A DNA stretch of 64,000 bases from Chitinophagaceae bacterium 26-R-25 (GTDB lineage: Bacteria > Bacteroidota > Bacteroidia > Chitinophagales > Chitinophagaceae). The notes under the pieces were generated by a model, which saw nothing but the letters and a program-made list of their open reading frames with translations, made no database searches and was not told the DNA's origin. Numbering within the stretch: position 1 is the stretch's first letter; every line of letters begins with the position of its first letter. A program made the position numbers and the translations under genes. Positions 44,095-52,914 of the stretch are shown here, piece by piece. The stretch lies in NCBI GenBank assembly GCA_029906195.1, contig JARWSJ010000002.1, forward strand, positions 496,001 to 560,000, in the 5' to 3' direction.

Positions 44095-44817
44095 TTACTT
44101 CAAGTTGTGGAATACTTTCTGAACGTCGTCGTCCTGCTCCAGTTTATCAACCAGTTTCAATACGTCCTGTGCCTGCTCTTCGTTTAATTCAACTGTAGAA
44201 GTTGGGATCCATTCAAGCTCAGAGCTGATAGGTGTAATGCCTTTATCTTCCAGCGCTTTTTGCAGGTTACCAAAATCGGTAAATGCGCAACGCAACACCA
44301 GTACCTCTTCGCCATTTTCACCGGAACCTTCACCCATTTCGTCAAGACCGGCATCGATCAGTTCCAGCTCCAGTTCATCTGCGCTTAGACCAGCTGGGTT
44401 CAATTTGAAAACACCCATTTTCTTAAACTGGAAGCTCACGCTGCCACTGTTTCCCAGTGCACCGTCGCCTTTGTTGAAAATTGATTTTAGGTTGGCAACC
44501 GTACGAACGTGGTTGTCTGTCGCAGTCTCGATAAGAACGGCTACACCATGTGGCGCATAACCTTCATACAGTATCTCGTCGTAGTTGGTCATGTCTTTAC
44601 CGGACGCTCTTTTAATAGCGGCTTCTACGCGGTCCTTGGGCATGTTTACTGCCTTGGCATTCAGGTAGCAACGACGCAATGCGGGGTTGGTATCAGGATC
44701 AGGGCCACCGGCTTTAACAGCGATCACAATTTCTTTTCCGATACGGGTAAACTGTTTTGCCATGCGATCCCAGCGGGCAAACATGGTTGATTTACGAACT
44801 TCAAAAATCCTTCCCAT
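44095..44817 (-). CDS. yebC: YebC/PmpR family regulator/translation factor
   Basis: 240 residues from the ATG at 44817 (the frame extends 27 codons upstream without similarity). Starts [30 protein letters not shown], with the typical three-domain order: N-terminal helical bundle, [26 protein letters not shown], then the middle domain [28 protein letters not shown] (DN-R-T motif) and the C-terminal domain. YebC proteins have been described as DNA-binding regulators and more recently as relieving ribosome stalling on proline tracts. The window also encodes EF-P, which has a related role. Confidence 0.93.
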   Translation of the reverse strand: MGRIFEVRKSTMFARWDRMAKQFTRIGKEIVIAVKAGGPDPDTNPALRRCYLNAKAVNMPKDRVEAAIKRASGKDMTNYDEILYEGYAPHGVAVLIETATDNHVRTVANLKSIFNKGDGALGNSGSVSFQFKKMGVFKLNPAGLSADELELELIDAGLDEMGEGSGENGEEVLVLRCAFTDFGNLQKALEDKGITPISSELEWIPTSTVELNEEQAQDVLKLVDKLEQDDDVQKVFHNLK

Positions 44818-44931
44818 GATATATAATTTCGAATTTGAACGTTTAAGTGTATGAGCCTCAATTGGCAGGCAAACACGTGAATTATTTAGGTTCGGCAAAA
44901 TTAGGAGATGGCGCGCATGTTGCCAAGCAAT

Positions 44932-45031
44932 AACTGAATAACTGAATAATTGAATAACTGGGGCTTAACGCTGAATGCCTAACGCTAAACGCAGAGTCCC
45001 GGCGTTTAGCGTTAGGCATTCAGCGTTAAGC
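44932..45031. repeat. AATAACTG octamers plus a perfect 30-base-arm inverted repeat
   Basis: 44932-44959: three and a half AATAACTG/AATAATTG units. 44963-44992 and 45002-45031: exact reverse complements 30 bases long with a 9-base loop, made of GCTTAACGCTGAATGCC and AACGCTAAACGC units (period 7-8, TAA in each). It sits upstream of yebC and downstream of the permease terminator. Confidence 0.95.
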
Positions 45032-45061
45032 AAAAAAAGGCACCCGGAGGCGCCTTTTTTT
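45032..45061 (-). terminator. Terminator overlapping the stop codon of the amino-acid permease gene
   Basis: AAAAAAAGGC (45032-45041) pairs with GCCTTTTTTT (45052-45061); in the minus direction the hairpin is followed by a U-run. The TAA stop of the permease overlaps its upstream edge. Confidence 0.85.
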
Positions 45062-46682
45062 ATTTGTCTATTTTTTCAAAATCTTTCGCTTTTGTAAGTA
45101 TTTCACTCGGATTTCGGAGTTTGCTGTGCTTTCTGCTATACAGGAAGTACACTACCAAACCGAGAGCCATCCAAAGGAAGGCTACTTTCAACGTTTGAAC
45201 GTCTAATGCGACGATCATGAAGCCGCAAATAACCACGCCTAGGATCGGAACAAGTGGAACCAAAGGCGCTTTGAAAGGTCGTTCAATATTTGGTTCTTTT
45301 CTTCTCAGGATCCAAACACCTGCGCTTACCAGAACGAATGCGAACAATGTTCCGAAGGATGTCAGATCACCCGCAACATGTCCCGGAACAAATCCCGCGA
45401 AAAGGCCAACGAATACTAAGAGAATAAGGTTTGCTTTGTAAGGCGTTTTGAATTTCGGGTGAAGATCTCCGAAAACTTTAGGGATCAAACCGTCATTGCT
45501 CATGGTGTAGAACACACGGCTCTGGCCCATCAACATCACCAGGATTACCGATGAGAAACCTGCAAGAATGGCAACAGTGACGCTTGTGCCTAACCAGCCA
45601 TAACCTTTCATGTATGTTTGGATAGCATACGCGACAGACGCTTCTTTACCTGCAGTTTTAAATTCCTGCCAGTTAGCAACCCCTGTAAGAACGTGTCCAA
45701 AAAGAATGTAAAGAATGGTACAAACCACCAGCGAACCGAGGATACCGATGGGCATGTCTCTTTTTGGATTCTTTGCTTCCTGTGCTGCAGTACTAACTGC
45801 ATCGAAACCAATAAAGGCAAAGAATACAATGGCTGCGCCACCAAGCAGGCCGCCCCAGCCGTGTTTGAAGAACCCTTCATGGCCCGGAGTATTTGCAGGG
45901 ATCAAATAAGGTGTGTGGTTTGCAGGGTTGATAAATTTCCAGCCAATAGCAATAAATATAAGAACGATGGCCACTTTTACAAACACGATGATAGCGTTTA
46001 CAAAAGCCGATTCCTGTGTTCCTTTTATAAGTAATAAAGTAAGAAGCAAAAGAATGAAAAGTGCGGGAGCGTTCACAAGGCCGTGTGTAGATTGTACCAT
46101 TGGTGCAAGGCTTGCCGGCAGAACCTTCATTTGATCTTCGCTAAGCAACAATACTCCGTTTTTAATGCCTTTTGTAAGTTCAGGCATGGCAGCCGTAAAC
46201 TGTGCAACGGCGTCGCCGGTTACTTTGTGTAGTGATTCAAAAGGAGAGTGGCACCATTCGTATGGTATACCTCCTCCTAATAGGTTGTTTAAATATTCGC
46301 TCCATGCAATAGAAACCGTAGCGGCACCCAGGGCATATTCCATAATAAGCGCCCAGCCAATGATCCAGGCAACCAGTTCGCCCATTGTAACATAAGAGTA
46401 AGCATAGGCACTGCCCGCAATAGGAATCATGCTGGCAAATTCAGCATAGCACAAACCGGCAAAAGCGCAACCAACAGCTGCGATTACAAATGATAATGTA
46501 ACTGCGGGACCAGAAGCTTCTGCAGCGGCGGCGGCGGTTCTTACAAACAATCCCGCACCAATAATGGCACCAATTCCCAAAGCAATCAGGTTACCGGCTC
46601 CAAGGGTTCGCTTCAGTCCCTTTTCATTATCTGCAGCCTGGGCAAGCAACTGTCCCAGTGGTTTCTTTACGAACAAACTCAT
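45060..46682 (-). CDS. APC superfamily amino-acid permease (CAT-like)
   Basis: 540 residues with about 13 membrane segments. N-terminal GAGNLIALGIGAIIGAGLFV is the glycine-rich unwound first helix of APC transporters, and AGLCYAEFASMIPIAGSAYAYSYVTMGE is the second conserved block. The length and sequence fit the cationic amino-acid transporter (CAT/YfnA) group, Na+-independent or proton-coupled uptake. An odd feature is a 65-residue hydrophilic stretch between helices 3 and 5 (about 120-190). Monocistronic. Confidence 0.88.
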   Translation of the reverse strand: MSLFVKKPLGQLLAQAADNEKGLKRTLGAGNLIALGIGAIIGAGLFVRTAAAAAEASGPAVTLSFVIAAVGCAFAGLCYAEFASMIPIAGSAYAYSYVTMGELVAWIIGWALIMEYALGAATVSIAWSEYLNNLLGGGIPYEWCHSPFESLHKVTGDAVAQFTAAMPELTKGIKNGVLLLSEDQMKVLPASLAPMVQSTHGLVNAPALFILLLLTLLLIKGTQESAFVNAIIVFVKVAIVLIFIAIGWKFINPANHTPYLIPANTPGHEGFFKHGWGGLLGGAAIVFFAFIGFDAVSTAAQEAKNPKRDMPIGILGSLVVCTILYILFGHVLTGVANWQEFKTAGKEASVAYAIQTYMKGYGWLGTSVTVAILAGFSSVILVMLMGQSRVFYTMSNDGLIPKVFGDLHPKFKTPYKANLILLVFVGLFAGFVPGHVAGDLTSFGTLFAFVLVSAGVWILRRKEPNIERPFKAPLVPLVPILGVVICGFMIVALDVQTLKVAFLWMALGLVVYFLYSRKHSKLRNPSEILTKAKDFEKIDK

Positions 46683-47031
46683 ATTAGCTGTTAATTAGGT
46701 TTTTGAACAAGTTTAATTTAGGCAGGTAAAGTAAACAATTATCTCCAAACATGGAGCGATTTGCACTGTTGTTTTGGAATTTGGAAATGAAAAACGGGAT
46801 GAATAAACATTAAACTTTATGTGCGGTACTATACAAAATCAAACGAAAAAAGTATTTTTACAGGTGTAATCCTTTTGATCTTACTCTGCCTTAAAATAGC
46901 CTGCAACATGCATCGGCTCTTCTCCATTAGTTGCTCATTAACCCAATACTTCTCAATTACTTAAATTCCTTTTAATGGGGTGGTGTCGTTTTTTATAATA
47001 GATTTATTATCCGTTCAACCAAAACTAGCTG
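46683..47031. other. Gene-free 349-base gap
   Basis: Between the divergent permease and metalloprotease genes. It has an AT-rich stretch and presumably holds both promoters, but I see no repeat array, no clear TAnnTTTG element and no RNA gene. It is one of the few long gaps without a tandem repeat. Confidence 0.5.
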
Positions 47032-50000
47032 ATGAAAATTACATTTACACTTGCGTTACTGTGCTGTATTCTTGCAACTTCATTCGCCCAGCCAATCTGC
47101 GGTTTCGATCATGTCCATCAAACCCGTTTAGCGATTGATCCCCAGTATGCAAACCAGGTGCAGCTCAATGAGCAGAAGATCCGGAAATTCATTACCGAGT
47201 CAAAATCACGATCTGTCCAGGGTTTTGGAACATTGTCCACTGCGATCATACCCGTGGTGGTGCATGTTGTACATACCGGCGGAGCCGTGGGAACAATCTA
47301 TAATCCATCAGATGCCGACATACAGGGCGCCATTGATTACCTGAACCAGGTGTATGCGGCAGACGCTTCAGTGACGAGTGGAAGTGTTGCGTTGGGAATC
47401 CAGTTTGTATTGGCCAAACGAACTCCTTATTGCTCTGCTACCAGCGGAATTGACCGCGTTGATGGTTCGAGCATTCCCAATTATGTTGCAAACGGAGTGA
47501 ACGCCGACAATACAACCGGTACCGACGAAATAAATGTAAAGAACCTAAGCCGCTGGGACCCCAGCTCCTATTATAATATTTGGGTGGTGAATAAAATAGA
47601 TGGTAATGATGGCACACACGGGCAATTTATTGCGGGCTATGCCTATTTTGCCGGAGCACCTGCCTCGCTCGATGGCACGATAATGCTGGCGACCCAAATG
47701 AAGACCGGGCAGAAAACCCTGCCGCACGAGATGGGACATGCTTTTAGTTTATACCATCCGTTCCAGGGTTCGCCGGATAAAAATACGTGTCCTCCAAATG
47801 CCGACTGCAATTCCGATGGTGATATGGTTTGTGATACGGATCCTATTACTTATAATCAGCTCAATGGCGTTGTCAATTTCACGCCGCGCACGGGAAACAA
47901 TACATGTGCGGGTAAACCTTACACGGCCAATACGGAAAGCAATTTCATGAACTACACCACTTCATATTTGCTTTTCACAGCCGGACAAAGCGCAAGAGTA
48001 TCGGCAGCATTGAGTTCTTCCAGGACCTCTCTGGCGAATTCATTGGGAAGCTTGTCGATAGACATGGCTCCAGCGTGTATTTCTCAGATTAATTTTGAAA
48101 TAGGCAGCAGTTCTGTAACAGAGGCTACAACAGGTGTAGATGGTTGTCGCGGTTACAAAGACTACACTTATCACATTCTGAGCAGTGGTCCCCAACCTTC
48201 ACAAGCCGTTACGGCAACTTTAACCACAGCCGGTACCGCAGTGCGGGGATTGGACTATGATATTACAACCAATGGAAGTTTTACATCGCCGTCTTTAGCC
48301 ATTCCTTTTTCAACTTCAAGTGATGAAACGAAAAGCTTTACAGTGCGCATTTACGATGACAAAGCGGTAGAGCTGCAGAAAACAATTTCACTGGCTTTTA
48401 CTTTAAGCAACACATCTGTTTCAATAGGAAACGTCAACCCTACGCTTGCCATTACTTTAAACGATGATGATGTGGCACCGGTGGCTTATTTCTCAGGTTC
48501 AGTTAATGTCGCCGGAACACCTACCACTGCCCAGGGAAGTTTAATTAGTTGTTTTTCGGGTGACCTTAACCGGCACAGAGTGCAATATTTATACAGGAAG
48601 TCAGATGTAAATAACGCAGGCATTCTCAGCGCTGCGGTTATAACGGCACTAAAGTTCCAGGTTACAAATAAGAAAAGCACAAAACCCTACACCGGATTTA
48701 CAGTTTCCATGGGACAAGTGCCTGCAACGACCACGGTGCTGGGTGACTTTGTATCAATGACAGGGTTTACAACGGTATACTCGGCAGATTATACAACTGT
48801 GGCCGGTACCAACAGCATACCCTTCTCAACTAATTTTAATTGGGACGGCCAATCAAATATTGTGATCAATATTTGTTTTGACAACGGTACCACACATTCG
48901 AATTTTGACCAGATTTCGTTTAATCCTGACTTTGGAAGCGGGCAATATGTAGCGGTGCTTAGTAATGGAACCGGTGCTTCCAGCGGTTGCAGCTTACCTG
49001 CTGCCTACATCTTTAGCAGTAATCCGGCAATAACCTTTGATTGTTCCTTTGGTGCACCAGTAGAATCTGTGATAAGCTCTGATGTAGAATACCTGGGAGC
49101 AAATGCCCTGGTGTATTTTAAAGATGCGGGTGGAAAGCTGCTGGCTGCCATCCAAAACCTGTCCAATTTCGACTACGGTTGTACAAAAGTAGAAATAGAT
49201 AGGGCCGGAACCGGTGCCAATACATTCTGGCATACTGCCAACGACAAAAAGGTGACCACTACAACATTTAAAGTAACGCCAACAAATGCAAATCCAGCCG
49301 GCCAATACAAAATCACTTTGTACTATACCAAAGCAGAAATAGATGGTTGGAAAAGCATAACCGGCAAAAATCTCCCTGATGTTGACATGCGAGTGGTCAA
49401 GGTTTCCAATCATAACATATCTGAAGTAACGCCAACTACGCCATTTGTAGCGGATGTGCAATGGGCGCCATTTACAAAAAACGCCTTTGGCACTGACACT
49501 GCTATTACAGCAACATTTAGTACAGGCTTTTCTGGTTTTGGCGTCGGGGCAATAGATGTAACTCCTTTACCTGTTACATGGCTTTCATTTACCGGGAAAA
49601 GGCAGAATGAGAATGTTCTTCTCAATTGGTCAACATCGACAGAACTTAATAACAACTATTTTGATGTGGAAACAAGTGCAGATGGCGCGAATTTCTATAA
49701 GGTGGGACAAGTGAAAAGCAAGGGCAATGCTAACCTGGCACAACAATACAGCTTTACCCATTATTCGCCGGTAACAGGAACAAACTATTACAGGTTAAAA
49801 CAAGTGGATATTGATGGAGAGTTTACCTACAGCAACGTTATATCCGTGGTATTTGATAACGATAAGGGACAAATTATAGGCATTTATCCAAGTCCTGCAA
49901 CCAATGAGCTGAATGTTGCCTTCAGCAAAAATCATGAGAATGTGATGCTCAGAGTTGTTTCCATCGATGGTAAAGTAGTTGAAACGAAGGAGGTTGGCAC

Positions 50001-50109
50001 CGTTTCTGGTAAAACATCACTGAATGTTTCTTCGCTGACCAATGGCGTTTATATTCTCCAGGTGAGAATAAATAATGAGTGGAGGCATTTCAAGTTTATA
50101 AAACAATAA
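47032..50109 (+). CDS. Secreted M43-type metalloprotease with T9SS sorting domain
   Basis: 1025 residues with signal peptide (MKITFTLALLCCILATSFAQ). The catalytic zinc site is HEMGHAFSLYH (His232, Glu233, His236, His242), with the Met-turn in NFMNYT (Met306), as in the pappalysin (M43) metzincins. After the protease come a Calx-beta-like domain at about 350-480 (TAVRGLDYDITTNGSFT...IYDDKAVELQKTISL), further beta-sandwich regions, and a C-terminal T9SS type A sorting domain (about 945-1025: GIYPSPATNELNVAF...LTNGVYILQVR). It is therefore exported by the type IX system and attached to the surface or released. Probably digests extracellular protein. Confidence 0.93.
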   Translation: MKITFTLALLCCILATSFAQPICGFDHVHQTRLAIDPQYANQVQLNEQKIRKFITESKSRSVQGFGTLSTAIIPVVVHVVHTGGAVGTIYNPSDADIQGAIDYLNQVYAADASVTSGSVALGIQFVLAKRTPYCSATSGIDRVDGSSIPNYVANGVNADNTTGTDEINVKNLSRWDPSSYYNIWVVNKIDGNDGTHGQFIAGYAYFAGAPASLDGTIMLATQMKTGQKTLPHEMGHAFSLYHPFQGSPDKNTCPPNADCNSDGDMVCDTDPITYNQLNGVVNFTPRTGNNTCAGKPYTANTESNFMNYTTSYLLFTAGQSARVSAALSSSRTSLANSLGSLSIDMAPACISQINFEIGSSSVTEATTGVDGCRGYKDYTYHILSSGPQPSQAVTATLTTAGTAVRGLDYDITTNGSFTSPSLAIPFSTSSDETKSFTVRIYDDKAVELQKTISLAFTLSNTSVSIGNVNPTLAITLNDDDVAPVAYFSGSVNVAGTPTTAQGSLISCFSGDLNRHRVQYLYRKSDVNNAGILSAAVITALKFQVTNKKSTKPYTGFTVSMGQVPATTTVLGDFVSMTGFTTVYSADYTTVAGTNSIPFSTNFNWDGQSNIVINICFDNGTTHSNFDQISFNPDFGSGQYVAVLSNGTGASSGCSLPAAYIFSSNPAITFDCSFGAPVESVISSDVEYLGANALVYFKDAGGKLLAAIQNLSNFDYGCTKVEIDRAGTGANTFWHTANDKKVTTTTFKVTPTNANPAGQYKITLYYTKAEIDGWKSITGKNLPDVDMRVVKVSNHNISEVTPTTPFVADVQWAPFTKNAFGTDTAITATFSTGFSGFGVGAIDVTPLPVTWLSFTGKRQNENVLLNWSTSTELNNNYFDVETSADGANFYKVGQVKSKGNANLAQQYSFTHYSPVTGTNYYRLKQVDIDGEFTYSNVISVVFDNDKGQIIGIYPSPATNELNVAFSKNHENVMLRVVSIDGKVVETKEVGTVSGKTSLNVSSLTNGVYILQVRINNEWRHFKFIKQ

Positions 50110-50111
50110 AC

Positions 50112-50150
50112 AAAATCATGGGGCGGATCGCATTCGCCCCATGATTTTTT
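50112..50150 (+). terminator. Terminator of the metalloprotease gene
   Basis: AAAATCATGGGGCG (50112-50125) pairs with CGCCCCATGATTTT (50135-50148), followed by T residues. Its core GGGGCG...CGCCCC belongs to the same short palindrome family as 18114-18132. Confidence 0.92.
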
Positions 50151-50191
50151 CGGCTTCGGGCTTAGCTTCCCCGTAGCACTCTTTTATACTA

Positions 50192-50199
50192 TATTTTTG
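50192..50199 (+). promoter_or_regulatory. -7 element for the symporter gene
   Basis: TATTTTTG matches TAnnTTTG, 62 bases before the ATG at 50261. Confidence 0.4.
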
Positions 50200-50260
50200 C
50201 CAAGTCAATTTTTTTTTGAACTTTCGGTGCTCATTAACCTTTAATCGTCGCTAAAACATT

Positions 50261-51793
50261 ATGTCAAAAGGGAATAAACTCACGCTCTGGATCATCATCG
50301 CGATGTTATTGGGCGTAATCGTCGGATATTTTGTCCACGAAATGGGCGGCGGCAAAAAACTGCAGTACAAACCTAAAGAGGGCTTTGCCGGAAAAGACAC
50401 CATCACTTTAAAAATATCAGGCGAGACTGTAAAGCAGCCGATCGTTGTGTATAAAGATGAAGACAGTTTTAGAAACGATACCGCTGCTGCAACAGGCGCG
50501 TGGAGAACGATTGTTGACATCGATGGTAAATATGTGCCAACTTACATTGCAGCGCACCCGGGAACAAAGATTGAAAAAATAGTAGAGCAGCCGAAACACG
50601 GTGTTGCCTTTACAAGACTGGATAATTTTGCTACCAACATAAAATTACTGACCGTTATTTTCCTGCGCCTTGTGCAAATGATCATCGCGCCGTTGGTGTT
50701 TTGTACACTGGTAGTGGGTATTGCTAAGCTTGGTGATTTAAAAACAGTGGGCCGCGTAGGTGGTAAGGCATTGCTTTGGTTCGTAACGGCATCACTGGTG
50801 AGTTTGTTGATTGGATTGATCTATGTAAATGTTTTTCAGCCAGGTCATGTCATCAACCTGAGCAGCGGCGATGCGGCAGAAGCAAGCGACCTGATCGGCA
50901 AAACAAAATCTTCTTTCTCTTTGTCTATGTTCATTGAACACGTGATCCCCAAAAGTGTGGTTGAATCAATGGCTGCCAACGAAGTGTTGCAATTGGTAGT
51001 GTTCAGTGTGTTTTTTGGAATCGCAGCAACTGCTGTTGGTGATTATGCAAAACCTGTGATAAAGGCTTTGGATGGCGTTGCTCATGTGATCCTTAAAATG
51101 GTAGGTTATGTGATGGGCTTTGCTCCCCTGGGCGTGTTTGGTGCAATATCTGCGGTGATTGCAGTAAAAGGGTTAGAGGTGTTTAAGTTTTACGGATACT
51201 ATCTTTTTTACTTCCTCATAGGTATCGCAACACTTTGGTTTTTGCTGTTGCTGATAGGGTATTTGATTTTGAGAAATCGTTTGCCGGCACTGGTAAAAAG
51301 AATTGCACAGCCACTGCTGATCGCTTTCAGTACAACCAGTAGCGAAGCGGTTTTCCCAAAACTTACAGAAGAACTTGAACGCTTCGGTTGCAAGGATAAA
51401 ATCGTGTCCTTCATTTTGCCATTGGGCTACAGTTTCAATCTTGATGGAAGCATGATGTACATGACCTTTGCCAGCTTAACCATAGCGCAAGTGTATAAAG
51501 TGCCACTGGACCTGCCCACTCAGTTAACCATGCTGATCGTGTTAATGCTTACCAGTAAAGGAATTGCCGGTGTGCCAAGGGCATCATTGGTAGTCGTGAC
51601 AGCAACGTGCGCCATGTTTAAAATTCCCCCAGAAGGGATCGCATTGATCTTACCGATCGATCACTTCTGCGATATGTTCAGAACTGCTACAAACGTGTTG
51701 GGCAACGCTTTGGCGACAACCGTAGTTAGCAAATGGGAAGGCGAATTGGGAGAAGAAGAAATAACACAAACTGCACAGGAAATACCATTGTAA
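50261..51793 (+). CDS. DAACS dicarboxylate/amino-acid:cation symporter with extra periplasmic domain
   Basis: 510 residues, about 80-100 longer than usual. After TM1 (LWIIIAMLLGVIVGYFV, residues 8-27) there is an insertion of about 90 residues before IKLLTVIFLRLVQMIIAPLVF (TM2). The insertion contains YKPKEGFAGKDTITLKIS, the look of an Ig-like/cadherin-type strand repeat, and would face the periplasm. The transporter core is normal: substrate loop STTSSEAVFP (HP1), NLDGSMMYM (TM7), and HP2 region TSKGIAGVPRASLVV, with the cation-site DMFRTATNVLGNA. Imports glutamate, aspartate or C4-dicarboxylates with Na+ or H+. The DedA gene follows after 32 bases. Confidence 0.92.
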   Translation: MSKGNKLTLWIIIAMLLGVIVGYFVHEMGGGKKLQYKPKEGFAGKDTITLKISGETVKQPIVVYKDEDSFRNDTAAATGAWRTIVDIDGKYVPTYIAAHPGTKIEKIVEQPKHGVAFTRLDNFATNIKLLTVIFLRLVQMIIAPLVFCTLVVGIAKLGDLKTVGRVGGKALLWFVTASLVSLLIGLIYVNVFQPGHVINLSSGDAAEASDLIGKTKSSFSLSMFIEHVIPKSVVESMAANEVLQLVVFSVFFGIAATAVGDYAKPVIKALDGVAHVILKMVGYVMGFAPLGVFGAISAVIAVKGLEVFKFYGYYLFYFLIGIATLWFLLLLIGYLILRNRLPALVKRIAQPLLIAFSTTSSEAVFPKLTEELERFGCKDKIVSFILPLGYSFNLDGSMMYMTFASLTIAQVYKVPLDLPTQLTMLIVLMLTSKGIAGVPRASLVVVTATCAMFKIPPEGIALILPIDHFCDMFRTATNVLGNALATTVVSKWEGELGEEEITQTAQEIPL

Positions 51794-51825
51794 CAGAACA
51801 GGATTTGAATACTAAAAAAGTAATT

Positions 51826-52797
51826 ATGATTAAAAGGATTTCGTTTTTATTGGGGCTTTTGATTATGACGTTGAATTTTTCTTTCGCACAAAAAGAAGTT
51901 ACCCTTCAATTCCTCAACCAGTATGAAGCGCCACTAAAAAAGGTGGTTATAGAAAACGGTGGTAAAACAAACGAATATACTCCCGATAAAGCAGGCTTTG
52001 CAGTTGTAAACGTTGATCCTGCATCACCCGTTACCGTTACAAGTCAGGATCATGAAAATGTTGTGTTAACGGCAGATGCATTAACCGATAAAAAAATGGT
52101 TCAGCTGCATAAGATATTTTCATGGAAAGATCTGCTGAACCCCATGTTCTATATCATCAATGGAGGCTTTTGGTTATTGCTTTTCATTGTATTTGCGGAA
52201 ACAGGATTGTTTGCAGGCTTCTTCCTGCCGGGCGACAGCTTGTTGTTTGTTGCCGGCATCTACAGCGCCAACCTCGCCCATGAATTTTTAAAAGCATTGG
52301 GCCTGGGCGGAGTGCACTCTGAGTGGTTTGATCTGTTCCTGCTTGTGGCACTGATCTCCTTTGCAGGTATTCTTGGAAACATGCTTGGCTACTGGTTTGG
52401 GCGAAAAATTGGTCCAACGATGTACACCTGGAAAGACAGATTCTTATTCAAGAAAAAATACCTGAACGACGCACATGATTTCTACGAGAAACATGGCGGC
52501 GGTGCTATCATCTTCGCACGCTTTCTGCCTGTGATAAGAACTTTTGCCCCAATCATTGCGGGCATCGTGCAAATGGACAGAAGAAAGTTTATGATCAACA
52601 ACGTTATTGGTTCTGTGGCTTGGGTAGTGAGCATGGTTTTCGCGGGGCACTTCCTGCAGATTTGGGTGCGCAAGCAATTTGGTTTTGAGTTAAAAGATCA
52701 CCTTGAAATGATAGTAATCGGCATTATAGTAGTAACAACTGCGCCGGTGTTATGGAAGATATTCTTCGGATCAAAAAAACCAACACAAACGACATAA
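51826..52797 (+). CDS. DedA family protein with N-terminal exported domain
   Basis: 323 residues from the ATG at 51826 (the open frame begins inside the symporter gene). A signal peptide (MIKRISFLLGLLIMTLNFSFAQ) and about 85 residues of a beta-rich exported domain (VTLQFLNQYEAPLKKVVIENGG) precede a DedA/VTT membrane domain: ETGLFAGFFLPGDSLLFVAG, GNMLGYWFGRKIG, and the hallmark FARFLPVIRTFAPIIAGI. DedA proteins flip or recycle undecaprenyl phosphate and lipids. The N-terminal extension is unusual. Only 32 bases separate it from the symporter gene, suggesting cotranscription. Confidence 0.9.
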   Translation: MIKRISFLLGLLIMTLNFSFAQKEVTLQFLNQYEAPLKKVVIENGGKTNEYTPDKAGFAVVNVDPASPVTVTSQDHENVVLTADALTDKKMVQLHKIFSWKDLLNPMFYIINGGFWLLLFIVFAETGLFAGFFLPGDSLLFVAGIYSANLAHEFLKALGLGGVHSEWFDLFLLVALISFAGILGNMLGYWFGRKIGPTMYTWKDRFLFKKKYLNDAHDFYEKHGGGAIIFARFLPVIRTFAPIIAGIVQMDRRKFMINNVIGSVAWVVSMVFAGHFLQIWVRKQFGFELKDHLEMIVIGIIVVTTAPVLWKIFFGSKKPTQTT

Positions 52798-52798
52798 A

Positions 52799-52893
52799 AA
52801 TTGAAAGTTGAAAGTTGAAAATTGAAAATGAAAGTTTAGGTCTTAGCCATAAAACCGAATCATTTTCAACTTTCAACTTTCAATTCTCAATTA
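52799..52893. repeat. Inverted arms of TTGAAAR heptamers, 32-base spacer
   Basis: Left arm 52799-52829 starts 2 bases after the DedA stop; right arm 52862-52893 is its complement. The following MFS gene is co-directional. Confidence 0.92.
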
Positions 52894-52914
52894 ACTCCCA
52901 ACTCATAACTTCCC

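Noticed and set aside
45618..46034. 138-residue plus-strand open frame inside the permease gene
   Set aside because: Antisense shadow of a membrane protein gene, Cys- and Lys-rich, without a start context.
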